Shown here: in pieces, positions 1 to 19,100 of the stretch | How the letters are laid out: each line of letters begins with the position of its first letter | How positions within the stretch are numbered: position 1 is the stretch's first letter | NCBI GenBank assembly: GCA_014843695.1 | Contig: CM026390.1 | Span: 18,596,466 to 18,660,465, forward strand | DNA from: Archivesica marissinica | Lineage: Eukaryota > Mollusca > Bivalvia > Venerida > Vesicomyidae | DNA length: 64,000 bases | Direction of reading: 5' to 3' | The notes under the pieces: model-generated | Seen by the model: only the letters and a program-made list of their open reading frames with translations | Database searches by the model: none | Told to the model about the DNA's origin: nothing | Translations under genes and position numbers: made by a program

Positions 1-6707
<6,707 letters not shown>

Positions 6708-7342
6708 GTTGCTATCGTTTATGTAAATGTCCGATTATGTATGAAGCGCTTAGTAGAGATATATACGTGTATCTGGTACAATTTAGTCGGCAACATGTAT
6801 TTATAACTGGCTCAAAATGGAGGTGCACTCAGATTTATATACTCGCCCCCAGCAATGTTACTAAAATTAGTTAACTACCGCTTATAGCATTTACAAAACA
6901 AATCGTAAAACGCACAGTTTCGGACACAGTCATTTGTACGATAAAATTAAAAGTAAACCAAATGGATATGATCTATTTTTAGGTTCCTTACATTATCTAT
7001 TTTCAGGTACTACTGTCATACAACTCGTTTGAGTGTTTTGGACAGGTGTGCGTGCCAGTGAGAGGAAATATTGAATCACAACGGGGAAAGTTCCCCATTT
7101 TCCCAGTACGTAGCTAGCTAGCATGTTAGGTGTAAACTATTTCGTACAGTATTTGCTAAAGTTTATTCCTATTTATAAAGTCGTATGATTTCATAAAATC
7201 TAAAAATACACAGAAAGTAGATTCCTGTATCAATCATGTTTGTCAAAGAGGAGATGTGATCTGTGGTAGATCTACTACGCTTTTTCCTGAAACGTTCTGT
7301 TTACCACACACTTCTTAGGCCTACCACATGAATGACCACCTA
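6708..7342. other. Upstream flank of Rac exon 1
   Basis: Expected to hold the Rac 5' UTR and promoter, but no TATA box or CpG-rich block stands out. An upstream non-coding exon cannot be excluded. Confidence 0.4.
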
Positions 7343-7430
7343 TAAGCTTCCATCCGCGTCAACGAGAGTGATTAATATAAGTTATTAGAAATTGCTTCGC
7401 AATCGTAAAATAAATAAAGTTTAAACAAAA
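7343..7430 (+). mobile_element. SINE S4, 3' fragment
   Basis: CTTCCATCCGCGTCAACGAG followed by AGTGATTAATATAAGTTATT and TTGCTTCGCAATCGTAAAAT matches the 3' part of S4 (inverse of 49340-49580). The head is missing. Confidence 0.7.
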
Positions 7431-7584
7431 ATTGTATTGTTTGTTTCACTGAAAAATCAGTAACATGGGATAACGCGTCGTTGCTAGTAAAACAGTAGTC
7501 AACAACAGATAATCTTCTAGTTGAAATAGAAGTAAAATCATTATTGGTGCAGTTTATCCCACACATGCACTGGAAATACATGCA

Positions 7585-7797
7585 CGTGGCATCCGTAGTC
7601 TAGTGGTAGAGCGTCGGATTTGGAATCCATCGGTCCCGGTTCGATACTCGGTCAGACCACGTATGTAGTGTCATTGAGCAAGGCACCTCACACATATTGC
7701 TTAGTACTGGTTAACCACTTAGGTCGGCTAAGCTTGCCCAGGAAAAACGTGTCTACGTCCCCGTAAGGGGTTTGACATTAATGGAACATACATAATA
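7585..7797 (+). mobile_element. SINE S5, best copy
   Basis: Reference copy of S5. The tRNA-like head TAGTCTAGTGGTAGAGCGTC with TTTGGAA in the anticodon-loop position (TGG, Pro-like) and B-box CGGTTCGATAC is followed by the core AGTACTGGTTAACC...TTGCCCAGGAAAA. The 3' end GTCTACGTCCCCGTAAGGGG forms a CCCC/GGGG hairpin, then TTTGACATTAATGGAACATA. The tail matches the 3' end of the LINE at 55104-56605. Confidence 0.88.
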
Positions 7798-7930
7798 CTA
7801 AACTGATCATAAACAACGATTGACTATAATCTGGCACTTATTCAATTGAAATAATTCAATAACTTTAGTCACAAAACAATGACACTTAGCTCCACATATC
7901 ACCTTTTAAAATGTGTAGCAGTCTACGTTC

Positions 7931-8000
7931 TGTGTATTTATTGACTTCCGCAAAGCGTTCGATTCTGTAAAGGTTGTACAGATTGGTCGAGTCTGGATTG
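7931..8000 (+). pseudogene. LINE reverse-transcriptase relic (fragment)
   Basis: One frame reads CVFIDFRKAFDSVKVVQIG, matching the conserved D-F-x-K-A-F-D-x-V motif of non-LTR reverse transcriptases. Only about 23 codons survive and flanks are non-coding. Confidence 0.6.
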
Positions 8001-8064
8001 AGAACGTGATGTCTACAATACTATTTAACATCTTCCTTGATTTCTTAGCTATTTTGTTTACTTC

Positions 8065-8762
8065 TATACCAATGAACAGTAACATTTAGTTAGTATATAT
8101 CTCTCTATATTCCGCACCCACCTGTACAACATCACTTCTATATCAAGGAACAGTAACTGTTATTTAGTATATATCTGTCTATATTCCCACCCACCTGTAC
8201 AACATCACTTCTATATCAAGGAACAGTAACTGTTATTTAGTATATATCTGTCTATATTCCCCACCCACCTGTATAACATCACTTCTATATCAAGGAACAG
8301 TAACTGTTATTTAGTATATATATCTGTCTATATACCCACCCACCTGTACAATATCACTTCTATATCAAGGAACAGTAACTGTTATTTAGTATATATCTCT
8401 ATATTCCCACCCACCTGTATAACATCACTTATATATCAAGGAACAGTAACTGTTATTTAGTATATATCTGTCTATATTCCCCACCCACCTGTACAACATC
8501 ACTTCTATATCAAGGAACAGTAACTGTTATTTAGTATATATATCTGTCTATATACCCACCCACCTGTACAATATCACTTCTATATCAAGGAACAGTAACT
8601 GTTATTTAGTATATATCTCTATATTACCACCCACCTGTTTAACATCACTTATATATCAAGGAACAGTAACTGTTATTTAGTATATATCTGTCTATATTCC
8701 CCACCCACCTGTACAACATCACTTCTATATCAAGGAACAGTAACTGTTATTTAGTATATAAC
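8065..8762. repeat. Tandem array, ~60-66-bp unit
   Basis: About eleven units of TATCAAGGAACAGTAACTGT, TATTTAGTATATATCTGTCT and CCACCCACCTGTACAACATC. Unit length varies through TA and C-run changes. Confidence 0.93.
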
Positions 8763-9024
8763 ATATACAAATTTTTGTAATACTACAAACATTTTGTAAT
8801 ACTACAAACACGATGAAAACGTTATATAGAGGTTTAGCGATCGGAGCACAGTCTATGAAGAACAGTGATTTCGTACTCTGGACGTTTCGTACCCTAGCTG
8901 GAGGAAGGGAGAGAGGGTGAGGGAGAGAGGGGAAGAGGGAGATGGGTGTGCGCCAGTCTGATAGGCAACCAGTATAACCATTATTTAGCTAGCTGGCGTC
9001 TCATCAACCGCCATATCAGAATGA
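8763..9024. other. Purine-rich and unclassified spacer
   Basis: Contains a GGAGAGAGGGTGAGGG-type tract at about 8895-8950. Nothing else recognised. Confidence 0.4.
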
Positions 9025-9100
9025 ACAACACCTGACGAGGTTCGAACCGTCGCCTTCCCGCTCCATAGGTGGACGCATTTACAACTTGACCATGGATACC
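9025..9100 (-). repeat. tRNA-like SINE head, unassigned
   Basis: Minus strand shows ATCCATGGTCAAGTTGTAAA (A-box-like), then a B-box-like CGGTTCGAACCTCG. It matches none of families S1-S6; one copy only. Confidence 0.4.
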
Positions 9101-9221
9101 GTATTGTATGTTTATGCCTGCTAGATTGGAGATGTGTAGTAAGTACAACTGATACACTGCCACATTATCACAAAATATATTGTTATTTTCACAACAGAGA
9201 TTCTAGCCAGAACAACGGAAT

Positions 9222-9310
9222 TTTGGGCAAGTCATTTAAATCCACATTCTCTCTCCCTCGTGGGGCAGAATTCCACTTGGAATAAAGTCCCGAGAGCGAT
9301 CAATCTAATG
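9222..9310 (+). mobile_element. SINE S2, degenerate fragment
   Basis: GGCAAGTCATTTAAATCCAC, CTCTCCCTCGTGG and CCCGAGAGCGATCAATCTAA align in order with the S2 body and tail, heavily diverged. Confidence 0.5.
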
Positions 9311-9435
9311 GTGTAATACCTCAAGTTGTTTCGAGGAATAGAAATTTGTATAAACTACATGTAATTTAGCATAAAGTCAACATGAACGTTTTCGCACTCA
9401 ATCCGTCAATTGTCGTCGGAGACTACGAATTATTT

Positions 9436-9895
9436 CATGTGAGGAAGCTATCCAGATGCTGGCAGGTTGGTGGCTTTCACAGGGTGACTATCCGTGCCTG
9501 AACAAATACTGCTCGGAGTGGTACCCTTGGTGGTTTTACGTTTATTTATCGTCGCTACCGGTTGCCCATATGAGCGACGCCTCCTGCAGAGATTAGTCAT
9601 TTTAGAGTTTTGGAGGATAGTGCATGATACAGACAGAGACCCATTCCAGAATCTCCTCTGGTTCTTTTACCTGCACGATGTAAAGCATTGACACGAGACC
9701 TCGGTTTAACGTCCCATCTGAAAGACTGTTAATTTTATTATGGTCAGACGGGGGATCGAACCTACGATCCCTGGATTACCAGTCCAGCGTGTTACCACTG
9801 GACTACATATCCGTCTGTGAGTGGTACTCGAGGTCTGCCTCCACCAATAAACACTCGAGAATCCATTGACCTACGTAGCCGGTGCAAACAAACAA
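9436..9895 (+). mobile_element. SINE-like repeat S6, split by an S1 insertion
   Basis: ATGTGAGGAAGCTATCCAGA, GCAGGTTGGTGGCTTTC and GTGCCTGAACAAATACTGC are followed, after the S1 insertion, by GAGGTCTGCCTCCACCAATA. The 5' part resembles the inverse of 53042-53140 and a repeat I recall from bivalve genomes. S1 occupies 9525-9818. Confidence 0.6.
9525..9818 (-). mobile_element. SINE S1 inserted in S6
   Basis: Complete copy with hairpin tail and head. The 9-bp direct repeat GAGTGGTAC (9516-9524, 9819-9827) flanks it. Confidence 0.88.
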
Positions 9896-10182
9896 CAACA
9901 ATCAAAACCCATTAGTGGCTCCATTTAATACTGCAGCTAAGCTCTACGTTCTAGTGCCAATTAAAGTTTGTTAGAATTCTCGCAAAAACCTAAAATAATA
10001 AGTTCAAGCGTAAAATGAACTCAGAATGTATTCGTTTAAGTGAATGATCGAATTATATTTCATTCACGAACTTAGAACCATTGATTGCAATGTTCATTTG
10101 GCGACACGGACGCTTACAAATCTACAGCTATTTTCTTCCACGCTACCTATTAGTGTATTTGCGACAGGTAAGCATTGATTTA
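9896..10182. repeat. Diverged dispersed repeat
   Basis: The part 10000-10110 (AGTGAATGATCGAATTATAT...CAATGTTCATT) recurs at about 44130-44215. Otherwise unclassified. Confidence 0.4.
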
Positions 10183-10323
10183 GTGCAGACGGGATAGTAG
10201 GTTCGACCCCCCGTCTGACCCTAATAATATCACCAGTTTTGAGATGGTACTTTAAACCGAGGTCTCGTGTTGGTGCTCTACACCGTGACTCGTGAAAGAA
10301 CTAGTGGAAACTTATGGAATGGA
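10183..10323 (+). mobile_element. SINE S1, truncated
   Basis: B-box to middle region only: GGTTCGACCCCCCGTCTGAC, TTTAAACCGAGGTCTCGTGT. Most of the anticodon arm and the whole 3' hairpin are missing. Confidence 0.75.
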
Positions 10324-10602
10324 TAATATTTATCGAGAATGGACAAAGCTTGTCTGGCGGTATTGCTTTATATTTTGAATCACAATTACAGCATCAAATA
10401 ACATTAATCTTGATTTTAGTCTTTTCACTTTGTCAATTGCGTTGGTGATATTATCAATTTAGTAGATTAGAATTTTCACTCCCGTAATGGCGGACAGTCA
10501 CGTGACAACAAAATGGCGGCGGTCTAATTAGCTGTATTGGAATCGTCTATAGTACACTATTGACTAAAACATAATTATCACATATTGCTATAATAACTAT
10601 AC

Positions 10603-10828
10603 TAATTTATTTTAGCTAGATTGCGAAACAAGTTCTTACAACTTATATTAATCACTCTCGAGACCTTATTCCTGATGGAATCCATCGCCACGACGGTGAG
10701 AGAAGAGGAAATGTGGAATTTAAATGCCTTGCCTAAGGGCACACTCGTAACGGCTCAAGCGGGGCTCGAACTCCGGACCATTCGCACCTGAAGCGAACGC
10801 GCTATCACTGCGCTATCACAACTTCCAC
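10603..10828 (-). mobile_element. SINE S2, full-length
   Basis: Complete from 3' tail (TTTATTTTAGCTAGATTGCG) to head (GCGCTATCACAACTTCCAC), with all S2 blocks in order. Confidence 0.88.
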
Positions 10829-10949
10829 ATAACTAATAAGTGGTATATATCGCCATTTAAACAGTGCGTATAACAGACTTATCACACTATGTTATTTAAC
10901 ATTCTGTACATTATATATAAGAACCATGCAGACATGGTTAATCATACCA

Positions 10950-11036
10950 CATATTATGAACAGAACAGAACAGAAGTTTATTAAGATGTATACATATAGT
11001 ACATAGTCATAATTATTTACATATTATGAACATAGT
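10950..11036 (-). mobile_element. LINE-type 3' end with (TTCTG)n tail
   Basis: On the minus strand, ACATCTTAATAAACTTCTG runs into repeated TTCTG. The same arrangement is seen at 22490-22600 (+) and 42316-42450 (-), so these are probably 5'-truncated copies of one retroelement. Confidence 0.5.
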
Positions 11037-11149
11037 ATTCTCTTCTCCATGGCGATGGATTCCATCAGGAATGAGGTCTCGAGAGTGATTAATATAAGTT
11101 TAAAGAACTTGTTTCGCAATCGAGCTAAAATAAATGTGTATAAACTGTA
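11037..11149 (+). mobile_element. SINE S2, 3' half
   Basis: GGCGATGGATTCCATCAGGA through the CTCGAGAGTGATTAATATAA tail. The tRNA-like head is absent. Confidence 0.85.
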
Positions 11150-11261
11150 TGCATACTAGTAGTAATACAGTTAAAGATGTAAACGTTGACTCCACAATTA
11201 TCAGAAGATGATGCAATGCCCGTATCTCACCTTGTGACAATTCGCCTACTTTAGATTGAAT

Positions 11262-12728
11262 AGATGAAAACCATACTCGAGGTGGAGTAAAGTCATACCC
11301 CTTCTCTAGAAATGGTGAACACCATACTCGAGGTGGAGTAAAGTCCTGCCCCTACTCTAGAAATGATGAACACCATACTCTAGGTGGAGTACAGCCTACC
11401 CCTACTCTAGAAATGGTGAACATCATACTCGAGGTGGAGCACAGCCTACACCTACTCTAGAAATGGTGAACACCATACTCGAGGTGGAGTAAAGTCATAC
11501 CCCTTCTCTAGAAATGGTGAAAACCATACTCGAGGTGGAGTAAAGCATGCCCCTACTCTAGAAATGGTGAACACCATACTCGAGGTGGAGTACAGCCTAT
11601 GCCTACTCTAGAAATGGTGAACACCATACTCGAGGTGGAGTACAGCCCCACACCTACTCTAGAAATGGTGAACACCATACTCGAGGTGGAGTACAGCCTA
11701 CCCCTACTCTAGAAATGATGAACACCATACTCGAGGTGGAGTAAAGCCTGCCCCTACTCTAGAAATGATGAAAACCATACTCGAGGTGGAGTACAGCCTA
11801 CCCCTACTCTAGAAATAGTGAACACCATACTCGAGGTGGCGTACAGCCTACCCATACTCTAGAAATGGTGAACATCATACTCGAGGTGGAGTACAGCCTA
11901 CCCATACTCTAGAAATGGTGAACACCATACTCGAGGTGGAGTAAAGCCTGCCCCTACTCTAGAAATGGTGTACACCATACTCGAGGTGGAGTACAGCCTA
12001 CCCCTACTCTAGAAATGGTGAAAACCATACTCGAGGTGGAGTAAAGTCCTGCCCCTACTCTAGAAATGGTGAACACCATACTCGAGATGGAGTAAAGCCT
12101 GCCCCTAATCTAGAAATGATGAACACCATACTCGAGGTGGAGTAAAGCCTGCCCCTACTCTAGAAATGGTGAAAACCATACTCGAAGTGGAGTACAGCCT
12201 ATGCCTACTCTAGAAATGGTGAACACCATACTCGAGGTGGAGTACAGCCTACCCCTACTCTAGAAATGGTGAACACCATACTCGACGTGGCGTACAGCCT
12301 ACCCCTACTCTAGAAATGGTGAACACCATACTCGAGGTGGAGTACAGCCTACACCTACTCTAGAAATGGTGAAAACCTTACTCGAGGTGGAGTACAGCCT
12401 ACCCCTACTCTAGAAATGGTGAACACCATACTCGAGGTGGAGTACAGCCTACCCCTACTCTAGAAATGGTGAAAACCATACTCGAGGTGGAGTAAAGTCC
12501 TGCCCCTACTCTAGAAATAGTGAACACCATACTCGAGATGGAGTAAAGCCTGCCCCTAATCTAGAAATGATGAACACCATACTCGAGGTGGAGTAAAGCC
12601 TGCCCCTACTCTAGAAATGGTGAAAACCATACTCGAGGTGGAGTACAGCCTATGCCTACTCTAGAAATGGTGAACACCATACTCGAGGTGGAGTACAGCC
12701 TACATCTACTCTAGAAATGGTGAAAACC
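11262..12728. repeat. 50-bp satellite upstream of the GPCR
   Basis: About 29 units of ACTCTAGAAATGGTGAACAC, CATACTCGAGGTGGAGTACA and GCCTACCCCT. Most units keep TCTAGA and CTCGAG palindromes. It ends about 240 bp before the GPCR start codon. No long ORF. Confidence 0.95.
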
Positions 12729-12842
12729 CCAATAACAATTTCTTGAGAAGAACACCTTCCCCACCCCCGGAATGGCCTCATTATCCGTACAGTTCGTAAA
12801 GGTCATACTATAGTGTACACTGCTCGGCGTATTCCCGATATT

Positions 12843-12850
12843 ATATACGG
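12843..12850 (+). promoter_or_regulatory. TATA-like box, candidate only
   Basis: TATATACG lies 127 bp upstream of the GPCR start codon in unique sequence between the satellite and exon 1. Position is plausible but no initiator can be proved. Confidence 0.22.
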
Positions 12851-12969
12851 ACTATATTAGCAGTGCGCACAAGTAATCACAGCATCAGTGATGCTGGCTG
12901 CAGCCGAATGACAGTCGACGTTATAATGTAACTGTGTTGTGGATTAATAAATCACTGATTAAAATCAAA

Positions 12970-13192
12970 ATGGCTCCAGAACTGTGGGCTTATATATCGC
13001 TCGTGTCTGTAGTTTTATTGTTTGCCATTATCAGTAACATTTTGGTTATAACGACAATCCTCCGATTTAAGAAGTTGCGTACAGCAACACACCTGCTCAT
13101 CTGTAACCTAGCTGTTAGTGATATACTACTTGGCGCGCTTTTTATGCCGCAGGTACTGCACGACATAACACACCCAGAACATTACCACGAAG
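12970..13192 (+). CDS. GPCR exon 1 (helices 1-2)
   Basis: Codons 1-74 plus one base, ending HYHE before donor AAG|GTGAGA (phase 1). A second possible donor CAG|GTACTG at 13152/13153 is phase 0 and would not join exon 2 in frame. Confidence 0.9.
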
Positions 13193-16100
13193 GTGAGAAT
13201 TTAATATAGAAGTGTGTGTTTTGCGTTTATTTATCGTCGCTACCGGTTGCCCATATGAGCGACGCCTCCTGAAGAGAATAGTCATGTTATATTTTTGGAG
13301 GATAGTGCAATGATACAGACAGAGACCCATTCCAGAGTCTCCTCTGGTTCTTTAACGTGCACGGTGTAAAGCACCGACACGAGACCTCGGTTTAACGTCC
13401 CATCTGAAAGACTGTTCATTTTATTAGGGCCAGACGGGGGATCGAACCTGCGATCCCTGGATTACCAGTCCAGCGTGTTACCACTGGACTACAGATCCGT
13501 CTGTAGAATATAAAAGTGAAAAACGAGCTTAAGTTATAGACTTGAATTGCTGTGGCTGCATGCGCGGTGAAAATGAGTGTATGAACACAGTTTAATAATA
13601 TTTACCAACTAATTTATACACACCAAATGAACAAACGTATATAATTATTATATATGATATACGTACGATTCATGGGATTGTTTGCACAATAATTCTCAAT
13701 ATATGTTTTAAGAATCAGATGGGTTGGGCCACAGGTTTTAACAACAATAATATACAATTGTTGCTACTACTTACAAAATCGGCGTCTAAACAATTTGACA
13801 TAACAAATAGAGAATGTACAATAAATAATGTTATCACATACCTGCTTGTATTCAGTGTAATATTTACAGCCATTACATATTTTCTTATATCAGCGCACGT
13901 AATACTACTTGAAAGGATTCGGATTGGACGCAGCTTGCTATTGGCACAGTTGACACACATAGTGTGCAATAAAATGTTAAATATGCACTAGTGTTATACT
14001 ATAAGTAATGTGTTTATTTTTGCGTGAAGTTGTTTGTTTGAATATCGAGGACTATTTATTACAGCATACGAATCTACTTCTTAAGTTCTTACAACTTATA
14101 TTAATCACTCTCGAGACCTCATTCTTGATGGAATCCATCGCCACGAGGGAGAAAGAAGAGGCAACGTGGAATTTAAATACCTGGTCTAAGGGCACACTCG
14201 TAACGACTCCAGCGGGTTCGAACTCCGAACCTTTCGCACCTGAAGCGAACGCGCTACCACTGCGCTATCACGACTTCGTCATGATTTCATTTATAAACAT
14301 TTATTTTAGCTCGATTGCGAAACAAATTCTTACAGCATTAGTTAAATCGTTCTCGAGACCTCATTCCTGGTGACGGATATGTAGTCCAGTGGTAACACGC
14401 TGGACTGGTAATCCAGGGGTCGCAGGTTCGATCCCCCGTCTGACCATAATATGGGACATTAAACTGAGGTCTCGTGTCGGTGCTTTACACCGTGCACATA
14501 AAAGAACCAGAGGAGACTCTGGAATGGGTCTCTGTCTGTGTATTGCACTATCCTCCAAAAATCTAAAATGACTCATTTCTTCAGGAGGCGTCGCTCATAT
14601 GGGCATCCGGTAGCGACGATAAATAAACGTAAAACACACACATTCCTCATCGCCATGAGGGAAAGAGAAAAGGCAGTGTGGAATTTAAATACCCTCCATA
14701 ACGGCACACTTGTTACGGCTACAGTTTGGCGCAAACTCAGTGCCTTGCAAACCTGAAACGAACGCGCTATCACGACTTCCACACAATTTAATGTACTATT
14801 CTATATATTAGTGGACATTTTGGCTAGCTTTAATATTCAAAAAGAGTTTCATAAAATATGATATGAAATAACCACGAATGTAAGATTGTGTGTTTTACGT
14901 TTATTTATCGTCGCTACCGGTTGGCCATATGAGCGACGCCTTCTGAAGATATTAATCATTTGAGATTTTTAGAGGATAGTGCAATGATACAGAGAGAAAC
15001 CCATTCCAGAGGATAGTGCAATGATACAGAGAGAAACCCATTCCAGAGTCTCCTCTGGTTCTTTTACGTGCACAGTGTAAAGCACCGACACGAGGCCGAA
15101 TGTATGAGCATTTTAATCACATTATATACCACAGTAATAACAACCATAAATTTGAAACAAACATTTCAGCATCTTTTGAGCCTTATTACATATCAAGGAG
15201 GTCAGTAATGTGCATCCGTACGCCGTAGTAAATAGTCCCCTGATAACCAACGTTTCTCCACGCAAATAGTTGACACATTACTTTTAATCACTATATCCGC
15301 TAGTGAATATTAAGTACTATTTGTTAATGAATTTATTAAACTCATCTTCTAAAAAACTAGCCCATTTTTATCGTGTTTAGAAGACCCGTTAAACACATTC
15401 ATTGTGGCGGGTTTTTATCGTTTTTAGAAGACCCGTTAAACACATTCATTGTGGCGGGTTTTTATCGTTTTTAGAAGACCCGTTAAACACATTCATTGTG
15501 ACGGGTTTTTATCGTTTTTAGAAGACCCGTTAAACACATTCATTGTGGCGGGTTTTTATCGTTTTTAGGAGATGAGTTAAACACATTCATTGTGGCGGGT
15601 TTTTATCGTTTTTAGAAGATGAGTTAAACACATTCATTGTGGCGGGTTTTTATCGTTTTTAGAAGACCCGTTAAACATATTCATTGTGGCGGGTTTTTAT
15701 AGTTTTTAGAAGACCCGTTAAACACATTCATTGTGGCGGGTTTTTATCGTTTTTAGAAGACCCTTTAAACGCATTCATTGTGGCGGGTTTTTATCGTTTA
15801 GAAGACCCGTTAAACACATTCATTGTGACGGGTTTTTATCGTTTTTAGAAGATGAGTTAAATAACCATTTAATATCCTATATTTACCACACACATTTGCT
15901 TGTATTCGGTCCGTGTAATACAGCCATTACATATTATATTATATCAACACATGTGTTACTGGAAGGAGTCTTAACTAAACCACATACAAAACTCAAACTC
16001 TGTTTGCAATGGGCAAAGACTTGCGATCGTTTATTCATGACGAGGTTAATTACAAGTACAAAACAAATGTTTTCAAATCTCTTTGACTGTACTACGTGCA

Positions 16101-19100
16101 TATAGTCGAATACATGAAACATAGCCTCGGTGCAGACCGAGATACACCGGACCAAGTAAAAACCAGAGGTAAAAAAATCATTAATGATAATGTAAAAAAT
16201 CTATATATATATATTTTACTAACAATGAAAAACTGTATCCAATGTACCTCAGGGAAATTTCATATATTTTACTAACAACATATCTTTGATTGTAGATTCA
16301 AATAATAGTTTCCAAACGATAACATATTCGTACTCGGTACGATATACTGCATGGTACGCATTACGATAACGAATCTGAATTCGATTTTACCATTTAAATC
16401 AATATGGAAACCCGTTCATAGATCTCATTCCCGAAACAATTCGAATTTGAATAGCGAAATTGCTTGCTAAACGATCTAAGCCAAGCGTAGAACTGACGAT
16501 CAATCGAACCATATCACATGACCAAGCACGCACTCACAGTCATGTGATCATCATTATATGCACCAATAATTCGCACACACAATTGTGTGCCAAGTATTGT
16601 TAAGACATACGTTCTGAGCTATGCTAACGTAACGCACATAACTTGACATTCTGATTGGTCGCGGTATGATAATTTGCTTGCGAAACATTTGACATATAGT
16701 TTGCAACTTTGCCGTTGGAAATCAATAAAATGTTAAATATGCAATAGCGCATATCGTATAGTGATTAAACGTAGAGTGTCGGTTTTTGTGTGTATACTTA
16801 CTACAGCGTACGAATGCACCATACTGATTGTCTATAGATGTAATAAGGCTCAAGGTATACAGAAAAGCAGAACATAGTTATGGTTACTGTGGTAACACGC
16901 TAGCACGACCAAGCAGGAAATTGTACAAAAAATGGAGATAAATATTCAAATAATTGACAGACGGATCTGTAGTCCAGTCCAGTGGTTAACACGCTGGACT
17001 TGTAATCCAGCGATCGCAGGTTCGATCCCCCGTCTGACCCTAATAAAATTAACAGTCTTTCAGATGGGACGTTAAACCGAGGTCTCGTAACGGTGCTTTA
17101 CATCGTGCACGTAAAAGAACCAGAGGAGGCTCTGGATTGGGTCTCTTTCTGTATCATTGCACTATCCTCCAACATCTAAAATGACTAATCTCTTCAGGAG
17201 GCGTCGCTCATATGGGTAACCGGTAGCGACGATAAATAAACGTAAAACACACACTCAAATAATTGTTCGAAAATATGTAAATGTTGATGTTTTCAATCAA
17301 TGTAATTCCTTTTTACCCTAAATTCCCTTAAGCAGATGTGTGTATATATAAAGACATCTTTGTTTGTTTTTGTAACTGGTGAACTCTAATGGTTTGCTTT
17401 GCCAGGTCACGTGGCAGTCATGTGACAATGCCGGAAAACACAGTTATATTACGTGACATTTGATTGGTTGCCATGTTGTATGTATGTTGTATGTTCCTTT
17501 GATGTCAAACCCCTCACGGGGACTTAGACATGTTTTCCTGGGCAGGCTTAGTCGACCTAAGCGATTAACCAGTACTAAGCAATGTGTGCGAGGTGCCTTG
17601 CTCAATGGCACTACATACGTGGCCTGACCGAGTATCGAACCCGGGGCCGTTCGATTCCAAATCCGACGCTCTACCACTGGACCACGGACGCCACTTGTTG
17701 AATACACATGTTAGTGAAATTGTAGTTTTACTTTACAATAATATGTGTTATGCAATCTGAGTTTAGACAAGCGCATTAAATGCAAGAATGGTCACATTAC
17801 ATAGTAATATTATTTTATCTGCTATTAAAGAGACTGACTAGCAGTAATTCATCGACACACCATGGGCATTTGTTCGTAAAACCAAGAACATAGATAGAAA
17901 TCAAATATACCCTGGTAAAACCAATACCCATGATCAATCTCAACACATCTCTCCCGGATCACTATGTCGTTCGTCTGTTAGATTGTAAAACAACAAATAA
18001 ATTGCCTATTAAATACATAGTAAAATGTAAAAACATAAAGTATGTTCATTTATATTTCCAATCTTTCATTTATTGAGATACCACATCCACTGTGAAGAGG
18101 TATTCAAATGAAACTGTAAAAGAGCAAAACTCTTCCAATTATAATGTTTTCCATAGCCAGTGCTCACCTGTGAATAACGTCACTGTGTTTGCACACTGTA
18201 TTCTTCTGCCAAATAATACAGTATACCAACCTTCAGCTTGCAATGGCCTGAATTCCTATACCAGATCTTTTCTATACATCAACTATAGTCTGAAGTCTTC
18301 TCAACTTACATAATTTCTCAAAAAACACAAAAACTATACACTGTCTGTCATGAAAACGCATTTTTACCAAAAAGAAAAATGAACTATATTAGTTATTGGG
18401 ACTACATTCGTATATACAACCTGTTAGCCGGCCACAATAATTTCCACGACAGATGAAAACAAACATCCCATCGCCATTATAGACCTGGTTTTCATTGAAA
18501 TTTAAGCACCTTCAATATATGCACAGACGGGTACATATTTCAGTGGTAACACGCTGGACTGGTAATCCAGGGGTCGCAGGTTTGATCCCCCGTCTAACCA
18601 TAATACAATTAACAGTCTTTCAGATAGGACTTTAAACCGAGGTATCGGTCTGTATCATTGCACTATCCTCCAACAATCTAAAATGACTAATCTCTTCAGG
18701 AGGCGGCGCTCATATGGGCAACCGATAGCGACGTTAAATAAACAACAGACAAATAATGGCTGTATGTGGAAACACTATATGTCAACCATTAACATGTTTG
18801 CCTATTACAACATATAATTCATTTTATCTCAATAAAGATAAGAAGAGAAGAAGCTGTATGCGTGACGTATTAATTAACGAGGCCATTCGCTTATCCAGTA
18901 ATCGTTCCATTACCCACGTTGTGCTTTTGTGACATCAGCTCTGACATTCCGCTCTTGCATACTTATGTAATTACGCTGAACATAAATATCGAAGTCGTCA
19001 TTGTCAGCAAGATCTGCGTGCTTTCTTAAATGAGCTATAGTATAATCTGCTTATGACATTAGCCGGAGGATTTTGCAATTGGAGATATTTAAAAAAAAAA

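Noticed and set aside
6980..7070. Possible plus-strand exon (CTATTTTCAG...GACAG|GTGTGC)
   Set aside because: Acceptor and donor look fair, but the ~45-bp stretch between them matches nothing and has no partner exon.
13153..13158. Alternative donor CAG|GTACTG in GPCR exon 1
   Set aside because: Phase 0 does not fit the phase 1 start of exon 2, and using it would remove the end of helix 2 and the loop before C79.
13719..13991. 90-aa ORF resembling a membrane segment, possible extra GPCR exon
   Set aside because: It lies in dispersed repeat DR1; other copies break the frame, and the GPCR is complete without it.
18092..18313. 73-codon ORF in GPCR intron 1
   Set aside because: No family resemblance, no splice sites in a fitting phase, and opposite-strand reading is no better.
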